This document shows, in pieces, positions 22,348-30,593 of a stretch of 64,000 nucleotides of DNA. The position numbers and the translations under genes are program-made. The stretch comes from Micromonospora sp. HNM0581 (GTDB lineage Bacteria; Actinomycetota; Actinomycetes; Mycobacteriales; Micromonosporaceae). Position 1 is the first letter of the stretch. The number at the start of each line of letters is the position of its first letter. The notes beneath the pieces are model-generated. The model made no database searches and was not told the DNA's origin. It saw only the letters and a list, made by a program, of their open reading frames with translations. Where the stretch lies: assembly GCF_012726175.1 (NCBI RefSeq), contig NZ_JAASAD010000006.1:186001-250000 (forward strand), given 5' to 3'.

Positions 22348-23504
22348 CCTCTTCTTTTCTTCCGTACGGACGCCAGTCGGTGACCGACGACGACGTCGCC
22401 GCCGTGGTAGCCGCCCTGCGCAGCGACTGGCTGACCACCGGCCCGGAGGTGGCCGCCTTCGAAGCGGACATCTCCGCGTGGGCCGGTGGCGCCGGGGTCG
22501 CGACGGTCTCCAACGGCACCGCCGCACTGCACGTGGCGTACGCGGCGGCCGGTGTCGGCCCCGGCGACGAGGTGATCGTGCCGCCGATGACGTTCGTGGC
22601 CACCGCCAGCAGTGCGGTCGCCCTCGGCGCTCGGGTCGTCTTCGCCGACGTGGAAGAGGAGACGTTCACCCTGGACCCGGCAGCGGTGGCCGCAGCGACC
22701 ACCGAACGGACGAAGGTCGTCGCCGCGGTGGACTACGCCGGGCACCCGGCCGACTACGATGCCCTGCGCACCGCGCTCGACGGCACCGACGCGTTGCTGC
22801 TCGCCGACGCGGCCCACTCGATCGGAGCCACCTACCGGGGCCGGCCGGTGGGATCGCTGGCCGACCTGACCACGTTCTCGTTCTTCCCCACCAAGAACCT
22901 GACCACGGCCGAGGGCGGCGCCGTGGCCACCACCGATCCGGAACTACTCAAGCGGGCCCGCCGGTTCCGCAACATCGGCCTGGTCCGTGAACCCGACGAG
23001 CTGCGGTGGCCGGACGAAGGCGGCTGGCACCAGGAGGTGCACGAGTTCGGCCTCAACTACCGGCTACCGGACGTGTTGTGCGCACTCGGCCGCAGCCAGC
23101 TACGCCGCCTCGGTGCCTTCCTCGCCCGCCGCGCCGAACTGGTGGCCCGCTACGACGCGGCCCTCGCGGAGCTGCCCGGCGTAATCGTCCCCGGCCGGCG
23201 CGACTGGGCCGCACCGGCCTGGCACCTGTATCCGATCCGGGTGCTCGACGGACGTCGCCGCGAACTCTACGAACGGATGCGCGCCGCCGGCATCGGCGTC
23301 CAGGTCAACTACATTCCCGCGCACTGGCACCCGGCCTTCGCCGATCTCGGCTACCGACGTGGCAGCTGCCCCGTGTCGGAGTCCTTCTACGCCCAGCAGT
23401 TGTCGCTGCCGCTCTACCCTGGACTGCGCGATGCCGACCAGGACCGCGTCATCGACGCGTTGGCCGCGGCCCTGCGCGGCGTATCGCTCCGGCCCGCCGC
23501 CTGA
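22344..23504 (+). CDS. pseC: UDP-4-amino-4,6-dideoxy-AltNAc transaminase, PseC
   Basis: A 386-residue DegT-family PLP enzyme that aminates the 4-keto product of PseB. The first residues, FLPYGRQSVTDDDVAAVVAAL, match PseC N-termini (PYGRQxIxxxDI). Other motifs are VSNGTAALHVAY, VPPMTFVATASSA and LLADAAHSIGATYRG. The Schiff-base lysine is K184 in FSFFPTKNLTTAEGG. IGVQVNYIPAHWHP and the late PLYPGL are also typical. ATG 22344 overlaps the pseB stop. It is distinct from the aminotransferase at 1296. The downstream open frame begins 11 bases after its stop, so the operon continues. Confidence 0.95.
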   Translation: MTSSFLPYGRQSVTDDDVAAVVAALRSDWLTTGPEVAAFEADISAWAGGAGVATVSNGTAALHVAYAAAGVGPGDEVIVPPMTFVATASSAVALGARVVFADVEEETFTLDPAAVAAATTERTKVVAAVDYAGHPADYDALRTALDGTDALLLADAAHSIGATYRGRPVGSLADLTTFSFFPTKNLTTAEGGAVATTDPELLKRARRFRNIGLVREPDELRWPDEGGWHQEVHEFGLNYRLPDVLCALGRSQLRRLGAFLARRAELVARYDAALAELPGVIVPGRRDWAAPAWHLYPIRVLDGRRRELYERMRAAGIGVQVNYIPAHWHPAFADLGYRRGSCPVSESFYAQQLSLPLYPGLRDADQDRVIDALAAALRGVSLRPAA

Positions 23505-23515
23505 GGGAATGCCCG

Positions 23516-24352
23516 ATGCACCACGCGAACCACTTCTACGGTCACGCCCACGTGCTGGCCCGCTACGCGGGGCTGGGTGACGGCCATCCACCCCGCATCA
23601 ACGGGTACGTCCAGCACGGCTGGAACATCGGCGACGGCCTCGCCCCCGGCCACCCGTACGCCGAACGCACGCCGAGTCTGCTCTGGTCGGAGCAGACCCG
23701 GCGGCGGGCCTGGTCGGTCGGGCGGCGCAACGTCACGGTGATCGGGGCACCGTTCGTCTACCTGCTGGCCATGCAGGCTGCCGAGGAACCGCAGCCACCC
23801 CGCGAGGGCACCATCTGGTACCCGTTCCACGGCTGGGAGGGCCAGCACGTCAAGGGCGACCACAAGGAGCTGATATCACGGATCCGGGACACCGAACCCG
23901 GCCCGGTGACGGTCTGCCTGTACTGGCACGAGCACCGGATGAGACGGGTCCGCCGGCTCTACGAGAACGCCGGCTTCCGGGTGATCTGCCACGGCTACCG
24001 CGGGCACTGGTGGAAGGACACCGACCCCCGGTTCCTGGACAATCAGCTCGTCGAGCTGCGCCGGCACCGCCGGGTCGCCTCCAACCGGCTGACGAGCGCC
24101 ATCTTCTACGGCATAGCGGCCGGCTGCGAACCAGCCGTGTACGGCGACCCGATGGTGCTCGCCGACGAGGACCCGACCTTCGGCGGCACCGCCCGCATCC
24201 GCCGGCAGTGGCCACAACTACACGGCGAGCAGGTGCACCTGCCGACCGCCGTGGACATCGCCCACGCAGAGTTGGGCACCGAGCACCGCCACCCGCCTGC
24301 CGCGCTGCGGGAGCTGCTGGGGTGGGCGTACCCGCAGGAGGAGACGACGTGA
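23516..24352 (+). CDS. Unrecognised protein in the Pse operon, possible GT-B-like transferase
   Basis: A 278-residue soluble protein with no signal or membrane segment. Recognisable stretches are PPRINGYVQHGWNIGDGL near the N-terminus, VTVIGAPFVYLLAMQ, GTIWYPFHGWEGQHVKGDH, VTVCLYWHEHRMRRVRRLYENAGFRVICHGYRGHWWKD and SNRLTSAIFYGIAAGCEPAVYGDPM. The last resembles the donor-phosphate-binding end of GT-B transferases (S..TS..FYG...G....YG.P), so it may transfer pseudaminic acid or a related sugar. That is inference from fold-like patterns only. The ATG at 23516 follows GAGGGA. It sits between pseC and the next coupled gene, whose GTG overlaps its stop (GTGA), so it is part of the same functional unit. 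Confidence 0.6.
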   Translation: MHHANHFYGHAHVLARYAGLGDGHPPRINGYVQHGWNIGDGLAPGHPYAERTPSLLWSEQTRRRAWSVGRRNVTVIGAPFVYLLAMQAAEEPQPPREGTIWYPFHGWEGQHVKGDHKELISRIRDTEPGPVTVCLYWHEHRMRRVRRLYENAGFRVICHGYRGHWWKDTDPRFLDNQLVELRRHRRVASNRLTSAIFYGIAAGCEPAVYGDPMVLADEDPTFGGTARIRRQWPQLHGEQVHLPTAVDIAHAELGTEHRHPPAALRELLGWAYPQEETT

Positions 24353-26166
24353 CAACCGAGACCACGTCAGCGGTGACGCTGCCCGGTGGCGAGATGCTCA
24401 CCTGGTCCGACCGGGTCGAAGCGGCCGACGACGGCCCCCTCGCCGCGCTGGCCGCCCACCTGGTGCCGGCCGGCGCTCGGGTGCTGCTGGCCGGGCCGCA
24501 CAGCCCGGCGCTGCTCGACGCGCTGGCCCACGCCCGGCTCACCTGCCTGCTGCGCGGCTACCCGGATGCGGCGGCGGTGGCCGGACGGGTGGACCGGGTG
24601 CTGGTCGCCGGACCCTACGGCCTGCCCGCCGGCGAGGAGTACGACGTGGTGATCGCCGGTGCCGGGTTGGACGCGGTCGAGTCGGTCGAGGGTGAGCGGC
24701 TCGGTTGGGGCGGGCTGCTGGCCCGCCTGGTGGCGGCTGTCCGTCCCGGCGGCGACCTGCTGCTACGTCTGGACAATCCTCTCGGCGTACATCGGCTGGT
24801 CGCCGCCGGGAGCTGGTACGCCGGCCGGAACGATGCCGACTGGACCGTGGGCGGGGTGCTCGACGCCGGCCGGCCGGGCAGCCTGGAGCAGGTACGTCAG
24901 CGGTTGGACGATGCCGGGATGCTCCCCGGCACCTGCTATGCCGGCTATCCGCGTCCCGACCTGACCACCGCGCTGCTGACCGTCGACGAGTTGGCTCGGC
25001 GTACCACGAGCGGGCTGTTCGACGCGGTGCTGCACACCGCCTGCACCGCCGGGTACACCGGTCAGTTCGTCCTGGCCGATCCGGCCCGGTTGGCCGTGGA
25101 CGCCCTGCACGCGGGACGCGCCGCCGAACTGGCCCCGTCCTGGCTGGTCCTCGCCCGCCGGCCAACCGGTCCCGGGCACGACCCCGAGCCGGCCGACACC
25201 GGCGACGCGGCTCACCGGCTACGGCGCGTCGACCGGTCGGACAACCCGCCACCCGGGTCCGAGGGGGCCGACCGGCTGCCGGTGGCGTTCGTCGCCGACG
25301 CGGTGGGCGGCACCGTCGTCGAGGTGCGGGACGGGCCGCAGGGCTGGCACTGGCACCCCAGCGGCATCACCGTGCCCTGCACCTCACCCGACGCGGTGCA
25401 TTCCGGTTCGGAGTCGGCCCACCGCGACCCGGCCGCAGCGGAGGGTCCGGTGCCGGACGGACGTCTGCTGCGCAGCCTGCTGCTCGACGGGTGCCTGCGC
25501 CGGGACACGGCACTGCTGCGTCGGCTGCTGCGCGGGTACGCCGACTGGCTCGACGGCCAGGCCGAGCAGGGGCTCGTCGCCGGAGCGGCAGCCGTGGCCC
25601 GGGCGGACAACCTGGTCGTCGACGGTGATCGCTGGGCGGTACTCGACCGGGGTTGGACGGCCGACACCCCGCTGACCGTCGACGTGGTGCTGGCCCGGAC
25701 GTTGAGACACTTCGCCGCCGACCTGCTCACCGGCGGGTACGCCCACCCGTGGACGTCCACACTGGACGTGGCAGGGCTGACCGTGGTGCTCGGTGGGGTC
25801 GCCGGACGCGACTTCGACCGGGCCGTCGTCGAGGCCGCGACGCAGCCGGAGGTGACAGCCACGCCCAGCCCGACCGACCCGCCGCCGGGCCCCCGCAGCT
25901 ACCAGCAGCTCCGTGAGGCGTGGCTGCGTCAGCAGGAGGAGAACACCCGGCTGGCCGCGTTGCTGAAGTGGACCGAGGACCTGCTCACCTCTCGGGAGCG
26001 GGCACTCCGCCGGGCCGAAGCGAAGATCAACCTGCTGAGCGGCTCGCTCAGCTACAAGGTCGGACGGCTGGCCATCACCCCGGCCCGGATGGCCAAGCGC
26101 GGTGCACGCGCCGCCAAACGCCGGGCCCGTGCCGCCATCGCCACGAAGCAGGGAGGACAGCAGTGA
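24349..26166 (+). CDS. Multidomain protein with N-terminal methyltransferase-like domain and C-terminal basic coiled coil
   Basis: A 605-residue protein. Residues about 30-270 look like a degenerate class I SAM methyltransferase (GARVLLAGPHSPALLDAL, EEYDVVIAGAGLDAVES, LVAAVRPGGDLLLRLDNPLG). A middle domain (about 300-500) is unrecognised (LPVAFVADAVGGTVVEV, LRSLLLDGCLRRDTALLRRLLRGYADWLDGQ, VVDGDRWAVLDRGWTADTPLTVDVVLARTLRHFAADLL). From about 520 a coiled coil runs into a basic tail, LSGSLSYKVGRLAITPARMA, of the sort found at the ends of glycan-synthesis proteins. The GTG at 24349 overlaps the previous stop and its own stop overlaps the next start. It may methylate the glycan and regulate chain length, as tail-end methyltransferases do in some O-antigen systems, but that is a guess. 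Confidence 0.6.
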   Translation: MTTETTSAVTLPGGEMLTWSDRVEAADDGPLAALAAHLVPAGARVLLAGPHSPALLDALAHARLTCLLRGYPDAAAVAGRVDRVLVAGPYGLPAGEEYDVVIAGAGLDAVESVEGERLGWGGLLARLVAAVRPGGDLLLRLDNPLGVHRLVAAGSWYAGRNDADWTVGGVLDAGRPGSLEQVRQRLDDAGMLPGTCYAGYPRPDLTTALLTVDELARRTTSGLFDAVLHTACTAGYTGQFVLADPARLAVDALHAGRAAELAPSWLVLARRPTGPGHDPEPADTGDAAHRLRRVDRSDNPPPGSEGADRLPVAFVADAVGGTVVEVRDGPQGWHWHPSGITVPCTSPDAVHSGSESAHRDPAAAEGPVPDGRLLRSLLLDGCLRRDTALLRRLLRGYADWLDGQAEQGLVAGAAAVARADNLVVDGDRWAVLDRGWTADTPLTVDVVLARTLRHFAADLLTGGYAHPWTSTLDVAGLTVVLGGVAGRDFDRAVVEAATQPEVTATPSPTDPPPGPRSYQQLREAWLRQQEENTRLAALLKWTEDLLTSRERALRRAEAKINLLSGSLSYKVGRLAITPARMAKRGARAAKRRARAAIATKQGGQQ

Positions 26167-26897
26167 CCGACCGGATCGTCGGCATCGTACAGGCGCGGAT
26201 GGGCTCGTCCCGGCTGCCCGGTAAGGTGCTGCGCCCGTTGGCCGGACGCACCGTACTGGGCCGGGTGGTGCGGGCCGCCCAGGACAGCGGCGTGCTCGCC
26301 GAAATTGTCGTGGCGACCAGCAGCGACAGCAGTGACGACGCGGTCGTCGCCGAGTGCGACCGGCTCGGTGTCGCCTGGCACCGGGGGCCGGTCGACGACG
26401 TACTCACCCGCTTCGTCGGCGCCCTGGACGCTCACCCCGCCGACGCGGTCATGCGGTTCACCGCCGACTGTCCACTGCTGGACCCGGAGATCGTCAGTCT
26501 GGTCGCCGCAGTGTACCGGGCCGTGCCGGGGCTGGACTACGCCAGCACGTCGATCGCACGCACCCTCCCCCGGGGGCTGGACGTGGAGATCATCAGGGCG
26601 GACGCGCTGCGAACCGTCGACCGGCTCGCCACGGAACACCATCGCGTGCACGTGACCTCATACGCGTACGCGCATCCGGAGGTGTTCCGGGTGCTCGGGG
26701 TCACCCTCACCCCGGCCCGCTCGAATCTGCGCCTCACCCTCGACACCGACCGCGACTGGGAGTTGGTCCGGGCGGTGGTCGACCACTTCGGTGACGTCAG
26801 TGTGCCACTGGCCAAGCTCGCCGACTGGCTCGACGGTCAGCCGGCCCTGCGCACGCTCAACGCCGATGTCCGTCAGAAGCGGTTGGAGGAACGCTGA
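26163..26897 (+). CDS. pseF: Cytidylyltransferase, PseF/SpsF-like (CMP-pseudaminic acid synthetase)
   Basis: A 244-residue nucleotidyltransferase activating pseudaminic acid to its CMP form. The N-terminal signature IVGIVQARMGSSRLPGKVLR is the SpsF/PseF glycine-rich CTP loop. Later conserved pieces are DDVLTRFVGAL, VMRFTADCPLLDPEIVS, LPRGLDVEIIRADAL and LRLTLDTDRDWELV. The SpsF form differs from NeuA, but such proteins accompany PseG in many Pse loci. GTG 26163 overlaps the preceding stop (GTGA), and its own stop overlaps the pseG start (CTGA). The sugar specificity is inferred from neighbours. Confidence 0.88.
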   Translation: MTDRIVGIVQARMGSSRLPGKVLRPLAGRTVLGRVVRAAQDSGVLAEIVVATSSDSSDDAVVAECDRLGVAWHRGPVDDVLTRFVGALDAHPADAVMRFTADCPLLDPEIVSLVAAVYRAVPGLDYASTSIARTLPRGLDVEIIRADALRTVDRLATEHHRVHVTSYAYAHPEVFRVLGVTLTPARSNLRLTLDTDRDWELVRAVVDHFGDVSVPLAKLADWLDGQPALRTLNADVRQKRLEER

Positions 26898-27946
26898 GCA
26901 CGGTACGCGTCGGGCTGCGCTGCGATGCCGGACCGCTACGCGGTGTCGGGCACCTGGTCCGTTGTCTCGCCCTCGGTGAGGAGTTCCAGGCCCGGGGTGC
27001 CACCGTCGAGGTCTTCGGCACGGTCGACGGCGTCGGTTGGGCGGCCGACCAGCTCACCGTCCGGGGTATCGCGTTGCGACCCGGCCCGGACACCCCGGAC
27101 GGTCTGGTCGCCATGGCCCGCCGGCACGACCTCGACGTGCTGGTCCTCGACTCGTACGAGCTGGATCCGGCCGGTGCGGGCGCGCTGCGGGCCGCCGGGG
27201 TGCTGACCCTGGCCATCGTCGACGGGGACACCCGCGGCCAGGACGCCGACCTCTATCTCGACCAGAACTTCGCCACCGACCTGGCGGTACCGGCGGGCCG
27301 GCTGCTGGCCGGCAGCGGGTACGCCCTGCTGCGCGAGGGTGTGCTGGCCGCCCGGCCAGCGGCCCCGCGCCCGGCGGTGACCGTGGATCCCCCCTCGGTG
27401 CTGGCCTTCTTCGGCGGCACCGACGCGGCCGGCGCGGCACCGACGCTGACCGAGATGCTGCTGTCGACCGGCCAACCGATGGAACTCACCGTCGTCGTCG
27501 GCCGGCCCGAACTGGCGGCGCGGATGGCCCGACTGACGCCGGGGCCCGGGCAGTCGCTGCTGCCGGTGCCGCCCACCGGTACGCTGCCCGCCCTGATCGC
27601 CGCGGCGGACCTGGTGGTCAGCGCCGCTGGTACCTCCACCTGGGAACTCTGCTGCCTCGGGGCGCCGTCGGCGCTGGTCTGTGTGGTGGACAACCAGCGT
27701 GAGTCGTACCACCGGGTGGTGCAGGCGGGTCTGGTCGCCGGGCTCGGTGAGCTGCCCGCGCTGGCCAGCGGCGGTCCGGCGACCCGCGCCGCCGTCGCTA
27801 CCCTCGCGGCACTACTCGACGACGGGGCACGCCGGGCGGAGCTGTCAGCCCGCGCCTGGGCGGCCGTGGACGGACGCGGACGACAACGGGTGGTCGACGC
27901 GGTGATCGACGCACTACGGCACCAGCGAGTCGCAGAGGCGCACTGA
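26894..27946 (+). CDS. pseG: UDP-2,4-diacetamido-2,4,6-trideoxy-altropyranose hydrolase, PseG (CTG start)
   Basis: A 350-residue hydrolase that removes UDP from the acylated nucleotide sugar, giving the free sugar for PseI. Features: VRVGLRCDAGPLRGVGHLVR at the N-terminus with the catalytic-type H20 in GVGH, LDQNFATD, YALLREGVL, LAFFGGTDAAG, AADLVVSAAGTSTWELCCLG and VVDNQ, all hallmarks of PseG. No ATG or GTG precedes the essential GxGH loop in this frame; the first TTG is at 27074, after it. A CTG at 26894 overlaps the pseF stop (CTGA), with GGAGGA at 26885-26890, so I take it as the start. Last gene of the pseB-pseG run. A sequencing error upstream is the alternative. Confidence 0.88.
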   Translation: MSTVRVGLRCDAGPLRGVGHLVRCLALGEEFQARGATVEVFGTVDGVGWAADQLTVRGIALRPGPDTPDGLVAMARRHDLDVLVLDSYELDPAGAGALRAAGVLTLAIVDGDTRGQDADLYLDQNFATDLAVPAGRLLAGSGYALLREGVLAARPAAPRPAVTVDPPSVLAFFGGTDAAGAAPTLTEMLLSTGQPMELTVVVGRPELAARMARLTPGPGQSLLPVPPTGTLPALIAAADLVVSAAGTSTWELCCLGAPSALVCVVDNQRESYHRVVQAGLVAGLGELPALASGGPATRAAVATLAALLDDGARRAELSARAWAAVDGRGRQRVVDAVIDALRHQRVAEAH

Positions 27947-28078
27947 AGCTCTGCTGCGGTCGCCCACTGCTGGCCTCGCCCACCGGGTCGAGGTTTCCTC
28001 ACTTGCCTAACAGTCTGGAGCGGGCCGGGCTGCCGGATGCGCGCGGCCGAGGTCGGTGTGCCGGGACAGCAGCACGCC

Positions 28079-30562
28079 TCACTCACGGTCGATCTGGTGG
28101 CCGACCACGGCCGGGCCGAGCATGACCGCGAAGCCGGAGCCGTCGCGGCGCGGATCGGCCGCCGGCAGCTCCACCGCATCGCCGTTGGCCGTCGAGCCCA
28201 CCGGCCGGGGGCCGACCCAGCCGACCACCACGTCGGTCTCGCCCTTGAGGAACCGGTGGGCACGCACCCCGCCGGTCGCCCGCCCCTTCGCCGGGTACGC
28301 CGACAGGGGCGTCACCTTGACCGTCGCGCCGGTCGAGGTGACCACCATCGGCTCACCGTGCTCCGCGTCGTCGGTGCGGACCGCGCCGAAGAACACCACC
28401 CGCGCACCGGACGGCACGGCGACGCCAGCCATCCCGCCGCCCTTGAGCCCCTGCGGCCGAATCGTCCCAGCAGGGAACCGCAGCAATGCAGCCGCACTGG
28501 TCAGGAAGGCGAGCGTCTCGGCGCCGTCGGTCAGCCAGGTAGCCCCGACCACTGCGTCTCCGTCGCGCAGCCCGATCACCTCGAACTCGTCGGAGCGCAC
28601 CGGCCAGTCTGGGGCACACACCTTCACCACGCCGTGCCGGGTGCCGAGTGCCAGGCCAGGTGAGCCCTCGGCCAAGGCACCGAGCGGGGCCAGACCGACC
28701 ACGGTCTCGCCCGGCTCCAACGACACCAGCTCGGCGGCGGACATACCGCCGCGCAACGACACGGTGCCGGCCTGCTCCGGCAGCACCGGTAGCGGCAACA
28801 CGTCCACCTTGAACGCGCGGCCGGCGCTCGTCACCAACAACACCCGTCCCCGGGCCGTGGTGTGTACCACGGCGCGTACCGCGTCGTGCTTGACCCGACC
28901 GTGCCGGCGACGCCCCTCGGCGGACTCCTCCGACTCGGCCGCGGTGCGGGCCACCAGCCCGGTGGCCGACAGGATCACCTGACAGGGATCGTCGGCAACC
29001 TCCAACGGCCCGGCCGGCACGGACGCGGCCAGCACCTCCTTGAGGTCACCGTCGACGAGCGTCGTCCGCCGGGGTGCGGCGAACTGCTTGACCACGGCCG
29101 CCAACTCGTCCGAGACGACCTTCTTCAGCACGTTATCGTCGTCCAGGATCGTCGACAGCTCGGCGATCTCGGCACGCAGCTTCTGCTGCTCGGCCTCCAG
29201 TTCCAGCCGGTCGTACTTGGTCAGCCGGCGCAGCGGAGTGTCCAGGATGTAGTTGGCCTGAGTCTCGGAGAGCCCGAACTGGCGCATCAGGCCGCTACGG
29301 GCCGCCTGGGCGTCCTCGCTGCCCCGGATCAGCTTGACAACCTTGTCGATGTCGAGCAGAGCGACGAGCAGACCGTCGACGAGGTGCAGCCGCTCCTCCC
29401 GCCGGCGCTTGCGGTACGCGCTGCGCCGGGTCACCACCTCGTAGCGGTGGGCCAGGAACACCTCGAGCAGTTCCTTGAGCCCCAGGGTGCGCGGCTGACC
29501 GTCGACGAGCACCAGATTGTTGACGCCGAAGGACTGCTCCAGCGGGGTCAACCGGTAGAGGTCGGCCAGCAGTGCCTGCGGGTTGACACCGACCTTGCAC
29601 TCGATCACCAGGCGGGTGCCGCTCTCCCGGTCGGTGAGGTCCTTGACGTCGGCGATCCCGGTGAGCCGCTTGGTCTTGGTCACCTCGTTCGTGATGGCCG
29701 CGATGACCTTCTCCGCGCCGACACCGTAGGGCAACTCGACAACCGTGATGGCCTGCCGGCCCCGGCTGCCCTCCAGTGGCCCGATCTCCACCTTGCCGCG
29801 CATCCGCACCACGCCCCGACCGGTCTCGTACGCCCGACGTACCTCGTCGAGGCCGAGCAGCATGCCGCCGGTGGGCAGGTCGGGACCGGGCACGAACTCC
29901 ATCAGCTTGTCGAGGGTGGCGTTCGGGTGCCGGATCAGCCACCGGGCCGCCGCGACGACCTCACCCAGGTTGTGTGGGATCATGTTCGTCGCCATCCCGA
30001 CGGCGATCCCGGCGGCACCGTTGACGAGCAGGTTCGGGAAGGCGGCCGGCAGCACGGTGGGCTGGGTCAGCGAGCCGTCGTAGTTGGGCTCGACGTCGAC
30101 GGTGTCCTCGCCCAGCTCACCGACGAGCAGCATGGCCTCGCGTGACATCCGGGCCTCGGTGTACCTCGCCGCCGCTGGCCCGTCGTCAGGGGAGCCGAAG
30201 TTTCCGTGCCCGTCGATGAGTGGCACGTTGAGTGAGAAGTCCTGTGCCAGCCGGACCATCGCGTCGTAGATCGCGGTGTCGCCGTGCGGATGGTACTTAC
30301 CCATCGCGTCGCCGACGATCCGGGCGGATTTCACGTGCGCCCGGTCCGGGCGGTGACCCTGCTCGTACATCGACCAGAGGATGCGTCGATGCACCGGCTT
30401 GAGGCCGTCGCGCGCGTCGGGTAGCGCCCGGGAGTGGATGACCGAGAAGGCGTACTCCAGGTAGGAGTCGGACACCTCGGTGGTGAGCGGGTTGTCGATG
30501 ACCCGCGCGCCGGCCCGGTCGAACGCGGAATGGTCGACCTTCGTCTCCTTGCGGCGTGCCAT
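28079..30562 (-). CDS. Type II DNA topoisomerase subunit A (ParC-like)
   Basis: An 827-residue breakage-reunion subunit. The quinolone-resistance region GDAMGKYHPHGDTAIYDAM lies at 84-102, with T96 and D100 at positions matching E. coli GyrA S83 and D87. The catalytic tyrosine is Y134 (AARYTEARMS). The C-terminal beta-pinwheel domain lacks a QRRGGKG GyrA box, and I see only a degenerate KGRATGGVR, so this is a topoisomerase IV/second topoisomerase-type protein rather than the main gyrase. The ATG follows AAGGAAAG. It lies 31 bases after the B subunit on the same strand. A separate gyrA-gyrB pair is expected elsewhere in the genome. Confidence 0.93.
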   Translation of the reverse strand: MARRKETKVDHSAFDRAGARVIDNPLTTEVSDSYLEYAFSVIHSRALPDARDGLKPVHRRILWSMYEQGHRPDRAHVKSARIVGDAMGKYHPHGDTAIYDAMVRLAQDFSLNVPLIDGHGNFGSPDDGPAAARYTEARMSREAMLLVGELGEDTVDVEPNYDGSLTQPTVLPAAFPNLLVNGAAGIAVGMATNMIPHNLGEVVAAARWLIRHPNATLDKLMEFVPGPDLPTGGMLLGLDEVRRAYETGRGVVRMRGKVEIGPLEGSRGRQAITVVELPYGVGAEKVIAAITNEVTKTKRLTGIADVKDLTDRESGTRLVIECKVGVNPQALLADLYRLTPLEQSFGVNNLVLVDGQPRTLGLKELLEVFLAHRYEVVTRRSAYRKRRREERLHLVDGLLVALLDIDKVVKLIRGSEDAQAARSGLMRQFGLSETQANYILDTPLRRLTKYDRLELEAEQQKLRAEIAELSTILDDDNVLKKVVSDELAAVVKQFAAPRRTTLVDGDLKEVLAASVPAGPLEVADDPCQVILSATGLVARTAAESEESAEGRRRHGRVKHDAVRAVVHTTARGRVLLVTSAGRAFKVDVLPLPVLPEQAGTVSLRGGMSAAELVSLEPGETVVGLAPLGALAEGSPGLALGTRHGVVKVCAPDWPVRSDEFEVIGLRDGDAVVGATWLTDGAETLAFLTSAAALLRFPAGTIRPQGLKGGGMAGVAVPSGARVVFFGAVRTDDAEHGEPMVVTSTGATVKVTPLSAYPAKGRATGGVRAHRFLKGETDVVVGWVGPRPVGSTANGDAVELPAADPRRDGSGFAVMLGPAVVGHQIDRE

Positions 30563-30593
30563 GGCTCAGCTTTCCTTCCGACAGACGCGATGG

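Noticed and set aside
13655..27946. Reading the sialic-acid-like genes as legionaminic acid or Neu5Ac synthesis
   Set aside because: The short PseB, PseC-type PYGRQ start, PseI-type TPYEWH stretch and a PseG are present, and no NeuC-like epimerase or LegB/LegC is seen.
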